From contig JBAIAA010000352.1 in NCBI GenBank assembly GCA_037893245.1, positions 3,489,166-3,553,165 on the forward strand: a DNA stretch of 64,000 nt, read 5' to 3'. The notes under the pieces are model-generated. The model did not search any database. It was not told where the DNA came from and saw nothing but the letters and a program-made list of their open reading frames with translations. Numbering within the stretch: the first letter of the stretch is position 1; each line of letters starts with the position of its first letter. A program made the translations under genes and the position numbers. Origin of the DNA: Crossaster papposus (taxonomy: Eukaryota; Echinodermata; Asteroidea; Velatida; Solasteridae). Below, in pieces: positions 41,101-51,409 of this stretch.

Positions 41101-42270
41101 CACGAGTTCACGAGTCGTATAATGGCATAATCGCCTGGTAACTCGTGTTCACCAGTGGTGAACTCGAGGTGGAATTTTTTTCTTCTCCATGTTCACGACT
41201 TCATAACGATTGAAATACTCGCGCATGCGTGTTGGTTCACGTACGAGTTCTTGCGCGATAAAGAATGTCCTTACCGCACGACTAACTCGACTGTGCGCGT
41301 GCGTCTTGGTGGGTAGAGTTTGGAATGCAACCCACTCGTGAACGTGGAGAAATTCACGGTGCCAACACGATAAAAACGCGGACGCGATTGGAACGCAGCA
41401 TTATTCTTATGTTATTCAACCGCATGGACTCAACATCCAACTAGGAAATGAGTAACTTTTGTTTCTCCTATTTGTCATCTGTTTCAGATTTATTCCTTGC
41501 CAGGAATTTGTTCCCCCGTCTATTGTCCTGTCCTGTCCTAGTCCTACCCCCCCCCCCCCTCCACATTTCCCACTACCCACGCTGACCTCTCCCTTTAATC
41601 CCTCAGCCTAATCCTCCTTTTCACTTTTGTTGATTGTTCCACTGGACTCTTCGCTTTTTCTTCTGTGTTTCTCCCGCCAACCATGGTGTGCATCATGCTG
41701 TCGTATGTTGCCCTATATAATTTGTTTCTTGTACACAGCCATTAATATGTAATATAAGGCCCTCTTAACTTAGTCGATTTGTACATTTCAGGTCATTCCA
41801 GCCAGTAAGCAGTTTGCAGCAGTTTTTTTCTTATTCATTCTTATGTTATCTTTGTTTTTTCGCGATCGCAGTCTGGCCGGAATAATTACAGGATATCTAG
41901 CGCAATCATTTAGCTGGATGCCTAGAATCATTATTTACTTTTAATTGAGTAAGTGATTTTTGTAATAATTCGGTCGTAAATATTTTCGGAAATTTGTTGA
42001 TTCCAGATGCTCTGTGGTACAATCTGATGAGGTGATTGCTGGCCACTTTACACGCAGCTAGCGTTCTTACCAACTCGACACGAGAACAGACATGACGAAC
42101 GAACTCAGCATCGAAGTGCCCGCGTTTCTCCACTTGTGCTTGGTGACCGTGTCCGAGTACTTCCCGCACGGCCCGTACCGCCGGGGCAGACGGTCCAACG
42201 CCCGGTTGACAGCCTGTAGCGTCAAGGCCCAGCCGGCAACGATGGAAAGCAACAGGGGCGACATGTTCAT
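34744..42270 (-). CDS. TLCD1/2-like TLC-domain protein, copy A (complete)
   Basis: Exons 42270-42071, 38548-38466, 37824-37742 and 35130-34744 join by GT-AG sites in agreeing phases and total 753 nt, giving 250 aa, the size of TLCD1/TLCD2. TLC landmarks are present: [20 protein letters not shown] (about 44-63), [18 protein letters not shown] (about 87-104), the histidine pair in WPILGHHLA (about 114-122), and [19 protein letters not shown] in exon 4. Several apolar segments predict a multi-pass membrane protein. TLCD1/2 and worm FLD-1 tune phospholipid acyl composition and membrane fluidity; this role is inferred from the family. The C-terminus is polar ([18 protein letters not shown]). A second copy and an extra last exon lie upstream in tandem. 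Confidence 0.88.
35131..37741. other. Intron 3 of TLCD copy A
   Basis: The intron holds the 12-bp minisatellite at 36001-36705 and an element-like stretch at 36818-36995 (GGGGGGCTTTGGGGGCTGAA ... CAGCCCCCCGCAGG), with a purine-rich run in the middle. No other exon was recognised. Confidence 0.6.
36001..36705. repeat. 12-bp minisatellite with evolving unit
   Basis: About 58 units of 12 bp lie in three blocks: GACTGGCCCTGT (to about 36280), GACTGGACTTGC and related variants (to about 36450), then GAAAGGACTTGT (to about 36705). As 12 is a multiple of three, it opens long frames on both strands (VTGP, CERT, GQSQ, KSFH repeats). These lie inside an intron and are not proteins. Confidence 0.93.
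37742..37824 (-). CDS. TLCD-like copy A, exon 3
   Basis: 83 nt between acceptor CACCTGCAG and donor GTGAGG. It encodes (G)[19 protein letters not shown] and PILGHHLA, the core TLC motif with the YD..D and HH residues. Confidence 0.88.
37825..38465. other. Intron 2 of TLCD copy A
   Basis: Contains a three-unit TGTTCATG repeat near 37920. No element boundaries seen. Confidence 0.5.
38466..38548 (-). CDS. TLCD-like copy A, exon 2
   Basis: 83 nt between acceptor TTTCCCCCAG and donor GTAAG. Encodes [20 protein letters not shown] followed by ITYAVLA; the final G completes a glycine codon with exon 3. Confidence 0.88.
39728..40030. mobile_element. TTAA-type MITE, truncated copy
   Basis: TTAA followed by GCCGTAGGATACACCATTTG, ATCCAGCAAAAGGATTGCGC and the AAACGATATTTACTAT block of the AGGTAGGATACACC family. 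The far end is missing. Confidence 0.7.
40893..42000. mobile_element. TTAA-type MITE split by two later insertions
   Basis: Starts at TTAA 40893 with AGGTAGGATACACCATT. The family sequence is interrupted at 41068-41399 by a TIR element. It is interrupted again at about 41417-41835 by sequence with a C run, then continues (ATCTTTGTTTTTTCGCGATC, ACAGGATATCTAGCGCAATC) to near 42000, close to exon 1. Confidence 0.65.
41068..41399. mobile_element. GCTGCGTTCCAATCGCGTC-ended MITE
   Basis: Inverted ends GCTGCGTTCCAATCGCGTC and GACGCGATTGGAACGCAGC bound 332 bp. TTAT-like sequence occurs on both sides (GCAGTTAT and ATTATTC), consistent with a short target duplication within the host MITE. Confidence 0.82.
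42071..42270 (-). CDS. TLCD-like copy A, exon 1
   Basis: The start codon is at 42270 ([20 protein letters not shown]) and the donor GTAAGA follows 42071. The exon encodes the N-terminal membrane segment, the [20 protein letters not shown] linker and KHKWRN. A second in-frame ATG is two codons in, and only that one is kept in copy C. Confidence 0.86.
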
Positions 42271-43239
42271 AAAAAGAAGGCAGCCAAAAACTCGACCGAT
42301 CTAAGATACTATTTACGTCTTGATGTACCTGCACAGGGCAGGTTAATGGTCAGTCACGCACAGTTTGCTGCCCTCCCACCAAAGTTTACACCATTAGTTG
42401 CGTCATGGTTGCGTGAACTGCAAACCGTCGCATGTACTGTACATGTACATGTACACTGTTTATGTAAGTGCAAGTGCACACATTGATATCACGCATGGTT
42501 GTAAGGAGGTTGTGGTTGTAAACGCACTTCATAGTCCATGTACATGTACATGTTTGTATACGTTCTCGATTGATCAACCTGCTGAGGCTGCGGTACCGGC
42601 AGTGTTTGTACTGTATAGTTTGTGTGGGCCATTTTTCTGAATCAGTCATTCACACACCCATAAAAAGAGTCACGCGATTTTGTCGCGCCACACAGCGCTC
42701 GCGTAGCCGAGTTCAACCAGCCATAGAGAAAGGTTCAACCTTGGGCCTGCCAACGCCCTTAAAAACGAGTTAGCGACTGTTCATTCACGCTTTACTAGGG
42801 CCGTTTTCCAAACCCCTGGCTTCGGTCTGTCTCCGGCTTCAGCCCATTGCATTAACGAAACCTGAGACGCAACGAAGCTAGGGTTTGGAAAACGGCCTAT
42901 ATAGAACCAATGGCCTGCCGTTGACAGCCATAATTTACCAAAAAAAATGGATACAGTCCCTAGTTTTTCGTATACATGACTTTTATACCTTTTTCTATTA
43001 ACCAAAATTATTGGTTAATAATCTGATCTAGATAGGGTCTTATAAAAAAAAGGTATAAAAGTCTCTGACCAAGTCGTTCTGCGGAATAAAATTAGCCGAT
43101 CTGACGCGGTGGTACAGAAGAAAAAATCGCGGCCTGCCAGGGAAGGGCGGGGAGGAGAGTGAAGCTCAGCAAACATAAATAAAAATAAAAATAATAATAA
43201 AATACATATATAATAAATGTAATTATGTTTTTCGATATG
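42271..43239. other. Region upstream of TLCD copy A
   Basis: This holds the presumed promoter of copy A. Palindromic GTACATGTACATGTAC repeats occur at 42438 and 42539. The 100-bp MITE at 42798-42897 and an inverted pair GGTATAAAAGTC/GACTTTTATACC (42978-43055) are also present. No coding sequence. Confidence 0.5.
42798..42897. mobile_element. 100-bp mini-MITE with TA target
   Basis: GGGCCGTTTTCCAAACCC and GGGTTTGGAAAACGGCC form the ends and CTGGCTTCG pairs with CGAAGCTAG further in. TA stands at 42796-42797 and 42898-42899, the target duplication typical of Tc1/mariner-type elements. Confidence 0.85.
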
Positions 43240-43800
43240 TATGTTTTGGGAGATTTTTGTTATTATTTGGGGAGGGGGAGAAGGGGCCTGATCCGGGGTA
43301 TCAAATTATGCAATTTTGTTTAATGTGGCGGACATCAGGGCTGCGTTCCTCTCACGCAACAAACGTTTGCCAACTCTGCGAACATTTCCCATTCAGTGAC
43401 GCGCATGCACACAAAAGGCGAATGTTGGCGAACGCTGGCGAACGTTGGCAAAAGTTTGCGGTGTTCACGTGAGCGGATCGCAACGTCATTTTAACTGTAT
43501 AAAAATGAATCATCAGCCAGACCTGAAATAAATAAACTCAAAACCCATTTCTAAACTAATTAGGTTAAAAGTTTTATTTCATTATCAAACGTCAGCCATA
43601 AGTAAAATAAGCAAAGTACACATTATCTTCAAAGTTTATTAAAAGTGTTCGCAAAAAGAAAGTAAGGCTTCCATTGCACCATAGTTGAATATAAAAAAAT
43701 ATCGTTTATACATGTAGTATAAATGCATACCTACACACTGCACACAACTTGTAGTCCAATGTTATACAATACGTAAACTGATGGCTGCACATGAAGTCGT
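43240..43800. repeat. Duplicated block, paired with 53190-53740
   Basis: Collinear match to 53190-53740 over GGGGAGGGGGAGAAGGG, CTCACGCAACAAACGTTTGC, GGCGAATGTTGGCGAA and AACGTCATTTTAACTGT, to CCTACACACTGCACACAACT. The ACAAACGTTTGCCAAC and GTTGGCAAACGTTTG pieces form an inverted pair, so this is itself probably a MITE. Part of it (GTAAGGCTTCCATTGCACCA) also occurs at 32805. Confidence 0.75.
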
Positions 43801-43821
43801 CGTTCTATATAAATATATACC

Positions 43822-43997
43822 CAGCACGATATGTGGCAGAGGGGTACCCCCCTCTTATACCTATACTTTATACGCACTCAACACTATTGCAACCTAACCC
43901 ATCCCCCCTTGAAACCTAAAAGGAATTCCTGAGATTCCGGGAACACAATGGTCAACACAAAAGAGGTTTTTTCTTCTCTGTCACATATCGCGCTTCA
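43822..43997. mobile_element. AGCACGATATGTGGCAG-ended MITE, full copy
   Basis: CCCAGCACGATATGTGGCAG at the left pairs with GTCACATATCGCGCTTC at the right. Same family as 25262 and 33432. Confidence 0.72.
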
Positions 43998-44079
43998 TTA
44001 TGTATAAATTACTATAGTACAGTCTGTGAGGCACTATAGTCTGTGAGGCAGCTCGTGGAATCTGTCGTGTCGTTTCGTT

Positions 44080-44900
44080 TCACCGGTGAAAGGGTTTGGC
44101 GCTTGTATAATTAATGGAGGGGGGGGGGGGGGGTGTTTCTGGAGTATTTTAAGACCGGGTGTAATCAGGAGGGGGCGGAGGGGGGGCCCAACAAAGTGCG
44201 CCACCAACGTTGAAATGTATCTCATTCATTCTTCCACGCTCATGAGCCACACATCGCACACAGTAAATACGTATAGATCGCTACCGCGAAACACCATTGA
44301 AACACGCACAGATTTGCTCCGTGCTCGCTACTCGAATTCAGTGATTCATACAACGTCCGCAAAGCCAGGTACACAGGCACGATCTACACGAATTTGTTTT
44401 GGGGCGATGTCATTTTCGGCCAGTTTCGTTCGAAAACAACACGATAAAACGCAAGGGGGTCACAGGCAGATTTTTTTAAAAATTCAGTATATCACTGCTA
44501 CATCCTTTTTTAACGTATCCATGGAAAAAAATGAGTGGGGTCAAAGCACGATTTTTCACAATTTATCGATTATTATTGCCCTTTTTAGGGGAGGTATTTG
44601 TTAACGTCGTTTGAGTATTTGTGCACAATCTCCACGCGCATCAACGGTACGTCAACGCTTAATTTTTTCGACTGCTTTTTTCATTTTCAATACAATTTTT
44701 GTCATTGGATGATAAACATTAAGGTAAATAACAACCTTGTACAACTACAAAAGACAAGATGTTAAGATTGGATGCCAAAAAACTCTTTATTTTTCGAGTG
44801 AGAAAATTGTTCCCCCCTATTTTGAGAATGGACGGTACCACAGCGTTTCGCAATCACAGCCTCGAAGGGCCCCCCCTCCGCCCCCCCCCCCCTGGGTGTA
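44080..44900. repeat. Block inverted relative to 63190-63540
   Basis: GCGCCACCAACGTTGAAATG (44199), GTGCACAATCTCCA (44620) and GATGTTAAGATTGGATGCCA (44757), with TATTTTGAGAATGGACGGTA (44817), match the complement of 63540-63190 in order. The 63-kb copy is shorter in the middle. G runs stand at 44117 and C runs at 44878. Confidence 0.75.
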
Positions 44901-45867
44901 ATGTAAGCATCCAAGGTGGCAGCAAGGTACTTTAATTCACCAATCTCTCTTGGTACCCCGCCTTGCTATTACAAACATCCCCCAAATTTATATTTTGTAG
45001 GGACAAAGTATATAGGCCTATGCCGAGTGCCAAACCCTTTCCCCTTTAGGCGTGAAACGAAATTTAAAAAAATATAAGTTTCTTTTCGAACTTGCCTCCC
45101 ACTCCCAGACTATATAAACACTTTACAACTTCCCACTCTTTACAGATAGGGATACTTATATCACTACAAATACAACATATTGTTTAGGGGAATTATTTAA
45201 ACTTCGGCACCAATTAAAACAACACAGGAACATCGTATAGTATTCCTGCGTCATTGCATTTTATATAGTCAGGCAGATTGGTGCAAAATATAGATTTGTT
45301 CATTTGATGATAAAAACATGGAATTTTGGCACACAGGGTTTGTCATGAGAAAGATATTTGGCTTTTATAGGGCCATCGCAAATTTATCCTTTGAAAATAT
45401 ATACTGTAGTAGAATAACAAGCGATGGTATAGCCATTTCTTGTTCTACCTCAAAGGACATGACCTGCGATAGCCCTATAACCAAATATCGTTCGAATGAC
45501 ATACTGTGCCTAAGTCCATGGTTTTATCATTTGATTAACAATGTTTACACCAATCTGCTTAACTATCAATTCAAAAGTTTAATCACACCAAATATATTGA
45601 CGTGCTGTTATTAGTTTGCCATTATAGTTTTCTTGTTGGTTTATCCAGACTAGCCATACGTATGTCTATCATACCCCCGTACAAGAAAACAATACGAACA
45701 GATGCATTTCGAAACATTTATCACCAGACTGGCGCCTTTGCTTGTAATATTGTATCCACCACCCAAACTAAATTTTGCGAAGGAATCATATAGGCGCGTA
45801 TAAAGCTTGAGGTAAAGCCTCAAAGGTTAAAGGTTAAAGCCTCAAAGGTTAAAGGTTAAGCCCTAAA
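44901..45867. other. Intergenic, no gene recognised
   Basis: No exon or complete element is seen. Tandem AAGCCTCAAAGGTTAAAGGT units occur at 45810-45870 next to the TTAA MITE cluster. Confidence 0.45.
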
Positions 45868-46318
45868 GGTTAAAGGTAGGATAGATACACCATTGGTAAT
45901 TGCTTGAATTACCAGGAATGGGTAGATTTAAAGGTTGGATACACCATTTGCAGATATCGAAAATATTTACTACCGAATTATTAAGTAACTCAATTGAAAG
46001 TGAATAATGATTCTAGGCATCCAGCAAAACGATTGTGCTAGATATCCTGTAATTATTCCGAAAAATATAATTTTATAAAAAACAATTCGCGAAAAAAACA
46101 AAGATAACATAAGAATAACTGCTCGACGCCGGTTGAAAACAAACGCTGTTTTTCGTGCTTTTCTCGGCATCCATGATTAGAAAACTTCGGAAAGGTCAGT
46201 TAAACGATATTTACTATGGGGGAGGGGGGAGGGGGGACAAATACAGGATGTCTAGCGCAATCATTTGCCTGGATAACTATATACAGTCGTTATTTACTTT
46301 CAAATAAGTAATTTCGTT
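45868..46318. mobile_element. Cluster of truncated TTAA-type MITEs
   Basis: Three pieces of the AGGTAGGATACACC family follow one another: a 60-bp end (45868-45928), a longer body in opposite orientation (45929-46222), and another end fragment (46238-46318) with ACAGGATGTCTAGCGCAATC. Confidence 0.65.
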
Positions 46319-46678
46319 TTAAAGGTAGTATACACCATTTGCAGATATCGAAACATATTTACTACCGAATTATTAAGAAATATCTTACTCAATTGAAAGT
46401 AAATAATGATTCTAGGCATCCAGCAAAATGATTGCGCTAGATATACTGTAATTATTCCGAAAACTAACATTTTATAAAAAACAATTTGCGATCGCCATTG
46501 GGCGATCGCGAAAAAAACAAAGATAACATAAGAATAACTGCTCGACGCCGGTTGAAAACAAACGCTGTTTTTCGTGCTTTTCTCGGCATCCATGATTGTA
46601 AAACTTCGGAAATACAACCCCCAAATCCACCCATTCATGATAATTCAAGCAATTACCAATGGTGTATCCATCTTTTAA
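46319..46678. mobile_element. TTAA-bounded MITE, full copy
   Basis: TTAA at 46319 and 46675 bounds the element, with ends AGGTAGTATACACCATTTGC and ACCAATGGTGTATCCATC. It includes an inner GCGATCGCCATTGGGCGATC hairpin shared with other copies. Confidence 0.78.
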
Positions 46679-46905
46679 GCGGTTGTATTTTATAGTGAAT
46701 ATCGTTTAATTGACCTGTCCGATTTTTTTTCTTTCGGCAATCATGATTTTTCATTTTTTGGGGGAACAAATACAGGATATCTATAACGCAAACATTTTGC
46801 TGGATGCCTATATGCAATCGTTATTTACGTTCAAATAAGTAAGATTTTTGTTAATAATTCGGTAGTAAAATTGTTTGATATTTGGAAATGGTGTATTCTA
46901 CCTTT
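46679..46905. mobile_element. Further TTAA-type MITE copy
   Basis: Carries ATCGTTTAATTGACCTGTCC, ATACAGGATATCTATAACGC and the end AAATGGTGTATTCTACC. A paralogous piece lies at 53845-54033. Confidence 0.6.
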
Positions 46906-48044
46906 AACACCAGATTGGCGTCTTTGCTTGTAATTGTATCCACCACCCAAACTAAATTTTGCGAAAGAAGCATATAGGCGTGCAAAGCTCAAGGTATATA
47001 TCTCGCTCGTCTTGCCTTTAACGCGCAAAAATGCCTTTTACGTGTCAATGTTTTTTTCCCCCGAGGTTATTTTTACCACAAAACTTTCAAATTTGACCCA
47101 GATTTAAAGGCGTTTCCGGGTCAATCTGACCCATTTGTTTTTTTGTTAGAAAGGCAAGGAATAATAAACAAGTAATGTGTAATTAAACCCAATAGTTAAA
47201 TATATACTTGTGGATACAAAATAGCAACTATTGTTAAAACTGTGTATAAGGCGTATATAAAAAGCATATATTAAATACATAGGCCTAATAATGCTCGGTG
47301 TATTTAGGCGAAGGTTATCTTTAGCTCGGAACAAATCCCTCAACAAAACAATTTGGGCATCCCCAATTTTGTACAAATTGAAATGTTGTTGCCGTCATGC
47401 AAAGGTTGTCCTCGAGTATTTTGTTGTAAAGAGACATTCCGTCCTGAAAACCCAGAAAATGTATTGTTTTTGGTAGCTTACATGTACTTATCCTATTTCA
47501 AAAGTCTGGTTTAAAAGGAGATGTCTTACTGCTCCCGGGAACAGACGAACAAAGCCCAGGCCAAACGTTTACATCTGACGCGGCTTACACGTATTTCCAG
47601 CCGTAAATATATGTCTCATTCATGCTGACGATTCATCGCACGTCCGCAGAAGAATGCAATGCACTGGTGAAAAATGTGCGACTGGAATCACGAGTAGCGC
47701 TCGGCGTCAAAACAGCTTTATTTTTTTTGAATCACGATTCGTTCTCGCAAGAATAACACAAAACAGCATTTTTAAGGCAGTTGTGGTGGACATGTACGTG
47801 CTACTTTTCAATGATCTTTTTAGTTAACACAACCGTTTTGTTTAAAACACGTTTTGTAACCCAACCAGGTGCTTTTCAGAGCGGAGTGTCCCTTTATTAA
47901 TACATGTACATCCGGGTCTTCGTTAAAAATATATCTTAAAATTTCGTAAACAAAGCTGCAGATGAGCCGAAAATATAAAAAGTAAAAAGGCGTTCTGAAA
48001 TGCCAATGGCAATACACATGCTCTGCCATTTTGGCTAGTACTGC

Positions 48045-48303
48045 TTAACCAGTTGGCACCAGGATTATTTTTGACATTGACCGGACAGACACAGGCGCGG
48101 GATTGTTTTTCACAAACCTCGATCAGAGATGGGTTCAGGCCAGGATCTATGGGTAGCACACCCTGGTAGTTCCGGCCTCGCTTGCTGTGAGCCGGTTGTT
48201 GATGACATTCTCGGCCTTGCTTGCGACATGCTTATCCTGTCATCTGTTTTTAATTCTGGAAAAACGCTGCGTGTATACACGTCATCCGACGTGAACTGGT
48301 TAA
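48045..48303. mobile_element. TTAACCAGTT-ended element, copy 1 (piggyBac-like ends)
   Basis: TTAA followed by CCAGTTGGCACCAGGATT at the left pairs with GTGAACTGGTTAA at the right. TTAA targets with CC-starting ends are typical of piggyBac-type elements. Copies lie at 55509-55763 and 56360-56580. No transposase is present. Confidence 0.65.
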
Positions 48304-48383
48304 AAAGGACCTTGCAAGGGCCTTGCAAGGACCTAAGCACCATATGGTTTGCCTGCCCGCAAAAGTCTATCCAGAGTGGAGTC

Positions 48384-48767
48384 CTATCTATCCATGATGA
48401 ATGCCTCTTCGCTCTTGTTATTGTCCTTCCGGATAAAGTCGTTGTAGACCACGCGACGGAACAGCACGACGTTGACCGCGAGGATAGAGACACTGCACAG
48501 CCGAGTGACGACGGCCAAGATGGGGACCAAGTCGAACCCCAGGGCGCAGTAGCTCGAGAATACCATGGGGATTAACCGGAAGATGACGAATGTCGCGAGG
48601 TTGATGATCTTGACCGCATGGAAGAGGAGGGATTGCCGGGCCACTCCGTGCATTAGGAGAAGCTGGCGGAGGTGTAAAAAGACGGCGCTGACCTCACAGA
48701 ATAAGCTGAAGAGAATCGCGCCCATGCCTAGCTGGTAGCTGTGCACCATCACAAACAGTAAAATCCC
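48384..48767 (-). CDS. Orphan TLCD-like terminal exon (copy B)
   Basis: The exon begins after acceptor AACTATAG and is open for 127 codons to TAG, one codon shorter than the other copies (one N fewer in the KDNN run). Encodes GILLFVMVHSYQLGMGAILF, then [19 protein letters not shown], to SEEAFIMDR. No exon 1, 2 or 3 of its own was found between here and copy C's last exon. It therefore arose with the segmental duplication. It could be spliced as an alternative last exon of copy C, or be a silent relic. The frame has no defects. Confidence 0.72.
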   Translation of the reverse strand, partial: GILLFVMVHSYQLGMGAILFSLFCEVSAVFLHLRQLLLMHGVARQSLLFHAVKIINLATFVIFRLIPMVFSSYCALGFDLVPILAVVTRLCSVSILAVNVVLFRRVVYNDFIRKDNNKSEEAFIMDR

Positions 48768-48811
48768 CTATAGTTCAGTGCAGAAACACGTTATAATTTC
48801 AGTTCAGTATT

Positions 48812-48882
48812 GGTAGTTGACAAACTAGTTCACTTGGCTTCGCCTCGGGAACTAGTTTGTCAACTTCCAATACCTCGGGATA
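48812..48882. repeat. Long hairpin beside the orphan exon
   Basis: GTATTGGTAGTTGACAAACT plus AGTTC pairs with GAACTAGTTTGTCAACTTCC plus AATAC with one or two mismatches, around a 17-nt loop that itself contains GGCTTCGCC. In the paralogous place (56255-56300) the left arm is degraded. Confidence 0.7.
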
Positions 48883-49236
48883 TCGACTTCCCACCCTTAA
48901 AGGGTCTCAGTAATGTGTTTTTTATTAGTTTAGATTATAACTAATTGAGTGATTTCCTATATAAAAGTTTTAGTTTTGGGTAATAAATATGAGAAAAAAT
49001 GTTTTTGGGGGACCAGCCCCTCCCCGAGAATGGTAGCTTATTAACATGTCAAATTTGCATAATTGTGACGTTACGTTCGGGAACACCTCGACCAGCACCG
49101 AACGGGCCGTGCATGCATGCAGCATCATGTGCCACGCGTACAATCGATGCAAAATCATTTAGTCGATGGTCGATTCAAGTTATTGTCAATAGAATTGTTC
49201 TGAATTTTCTTATTCAAAAGAAGAATGCCAGCCAGA

Positions 49237-49425
49237 TGTGTTGCTATGCTGCAGGTTACAGCAACACCCATAAAGATGGCGTGAGCATGCACACATTTCC
49301 AACTGACCCAAAATATAGCCGGATTTGGACTGCCAAAGTCCGGCTGACTAGGGCGAAGTGGACAGGCCCGACACCAAGCTCCACGCTATGCAGCGAACAC
49401 TTTGGGCCGGAACTGATGATACTGA
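49237..49425 (+). pseudogene. THAP zinc-finger domain fragment
   Basis: The translation MCCYAAGYSNTHKDGVSMHT, FPTDPKYSRIWTAKVRLTRA, KWTGPTPSSTLCSEHF shows the THAP pattern: N-terminal cysteine, FP, W, W and the CSEHF end. THAP domains bind DNA through a C2CH zinc site; here the second cysteine position appears to be tyrosine (GYSN rather than GCSN). After CSEHFG the sequence loses similarity and stops at 49487. It is either the first exon of a gene whose other exons I do not find, or a THAP/P-element relic. Confidence 0.6.
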
Positions 49426-49487
49426 GTATATTTCATCCGATTCTATGGAATATTCGCTCCCATGCCCCGAACTGTCATCTAATTTAA

Positions 49488-50027
49488 TTGCAATGTCTGA
49501 ACAAAATCTGCTGCGTACGTGCATGGGTACATGTATGTACCGGTACATGTACATTTACACGTATTTACGTACGCGGATCGCATGCTGCGGTTGCCGAATG
49601 TTCGTCATGAACAGCGCCACCATTGTCAGTGTTTGAACATGTTAATGAGGGGGACAATTACATTTATGGTGATTAACCCCAATTAATTTTATACCATTTC
49701 CATCACCCCTGGTCTTGTTACTTACACACCAAGGCACATTTTAAATTATTAAACAACAATTCTTCAAGAAAGGTCTGCATAGACCTTTAAATCGTGCTAT
49801 ATTTGTATAATGGACGCTGCTGACTGTTTAAAGGTTTGTGTTCACAAATGCTGGAAAAACTAAGAATTTGTTTTTTCTTGTAGTCTGGTTCCTTGATATC
49901 TTTTAGATGAACCAGAGCTATAGACGTCAGGGAATTATCAGTTTAGAAAAACAGACTGGTTATGATCTGTCTGTAGGTTGGAGATGAGTGTTGAGTCCGA
50001 TTTGAGCGGTGCAGACTTTCTACGGAG
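49488..50027. other. Spacer; partial duplicate of 56580-56750
   Basis: 49830-49975 matches 56580-56725 (AGGTTTGTGTTCACAAATGC, GTCTGGTTCCTTGATATC, CAGGGAATTATCAGTTTAGA). GTACCGGTACATGTAC palindromes lie near 49537. No gene. Confidence 0.55.
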
Positions 50028-50431
50028 GTCAGACAAGTCGACCGTTGAGACAACTCGACTCGGGACAAGTCGACTGTTGAGACAACTCGCCCGTTGAGAC
50101 AACTCGACCGTATATTCGATAAATGGAAAGACAAGTCGACCGTTGAGACAAGTCGACCGTTGAGACAAGTCGACCGTTGAGACAAGTCGACCGTTGAGAC
50201 AAGTCGACCGTTGAGACAAGTCGACCGTTGAGACAAGTCGACCGTTGAGACAAGTCGACCGTTGAGACAAGTCGACCGTTGAGACAAGTCGACCGTTGAG
50301 ACAAGTCGACCGTTGAGACAAGTCGACCGTTGAGACAAGTCGACCGTTGAGACAAGTCGACCGTTGAGACAAGTCGACCGTTGAGACAAGTCGACCGTTG
50401 AGACAAGTCGACCGTTGAGACAAGTCGACTC
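50028..50431. repeat. 17-bp minisatellite carrying SalI sites
   Basis: About 20 units of GACAAGTCGACCGTTGA, nearly identical from 50130 to 50431 and more diverged at the left (GACAACTCGACTCGG, GACAACTCGCCCGTTGA). All minus-strand frames stay open, giving STCLNGRLVSTVDLSQR-type repeats. This is a consequence of a 17-bp unit lacking stops, not evidence of a protein. Confidence 0.95.
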
Positions 50432-51409
50432 CCATGTTTTGGGGATACATGTACTATGTAGTACCGGGGATTTTGACGGCGGCTGATCGCCGTTTGACTG
50501 ATCGTCGTTTGGGAGTTTGCAGGAGTTCGGAGTTGCCGCTGCGCATGCAGCTTGGGATTCGGTACCGTTCACGCACACATAAGACCGACCATTGCGTTAA
50601 TATTATTTCTTAATTTTTATATTTTTGACCCAAACTGTGAATTAACACTCATTATTTTTCTATTTACAGATGATCCGGTGGCTCGCCAATGAACCATTTG
50701 TGTTGCTTGAGACGATTGTACTGTAGTGCCGTCCGCGATGAATCAAATTCAACGAAATTAAAAACCCTTAGGCTATCAGGTTATAAAGTTATGATCATTC
50801 TAAATAACGCCTTCAAGAATCGAAAAGGTGTAGAGATTATGTGCACATGTGTTTTAGATCAATCAAGCACCCAGTTAGCAGTCTGAAACAGTTTTCTAAA
50901 AACATGTACCTCGTATTTAGTTTATTTGGATAAGAATTTCATAAGAATTTAACATTTTATAAACATGTATTTTGAGACCTGGCGTTTCCTGAAAAAAAAA
51001 ATAGAAAAACAATATTTAGGTAGACATTGTGGCACACAAACTACTTCTTTTATAATGGAAATTAATCAAAAAATATGTTTTTCAAATGAAACGCTTGCAA
51101 ATGTGAGTATTGTCTCTCCTTAAGTATAGAAACGTGTACATGCATTTATTTCACAACTGGTCGTTATTAATCGATCACCATTTTTTTGGCTTTCTAAAAA
51201 TTATTATGTCGCCCTATATAAACCGAAGTATTCGGCACAGTACAAACAATGTAATAGCTCCGTAGTTGACGACCAGTTGACAGGTGACAACTACTGCCTG
51301 CACGCTGATTGGTCTTCGTAGTACAAAGCGGGCGTATTAAGGTTGCCGACTTCTGATACTTGCGCTCTCGTCTGTGGAGAACAACTTTTTCCACAAACAT
51401 TTCTATAAA
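50432..51409. other. Intergenic, no gene recognised
   Basis: A possible acceptor TATTTACAG at 50669 is followed by a short open frame (50670-50729). Nothing supports it as an exon. The rest is A+T-rich. Confidence 0.4.

Larger units (their letters stand above)
38549..42070. other. Intron 1 of TLCD copy A, transposon-rich
   Basis: It contains two TTAA-type MITE copies (39728-40030 and 40893-42000), an A-rich tract (40130-40175), a C run at 40493, and a nested element at 41068-41399. An inverted pair CCAGCGCCATTT / AAATGGCGCTGG lies at 38733 and 38829. No further exon was found. Confidence 0.55.
46880..48810. repeat. Segmental duplication unit, paired with 54020-56290
   Basis: Collinear similarity to 54020-56290, about 7.3 kb away in the same orientation. 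It starts in AACACCAGATTGGCGTCTT, runs through the CACATTCCGTCCTGAAAACCC-like region (47430) and the TTAA-bounded element, and includes a full TLCD terminal exon. The other copy has an extra GGGG(C)CAATTTTCATAG MITE (54685-54934). Confidence 0.82.

Noticed and set aside
48129..48575. 148-codon plus-strand frame, and its paralogue at 55460-55846
   Set aside because: Spans a TTAA element and the antisense of the TLCD terminal exon; present twice only because the segment is duplicated.
49938..50578. 170- and 211-codon minus-strand frames with repeated STCLNGRLVSTVDLSQ
   Set aside because: Artefact of the 17-bp minisatellite, with the same repeat in all frames; no start or splice context.
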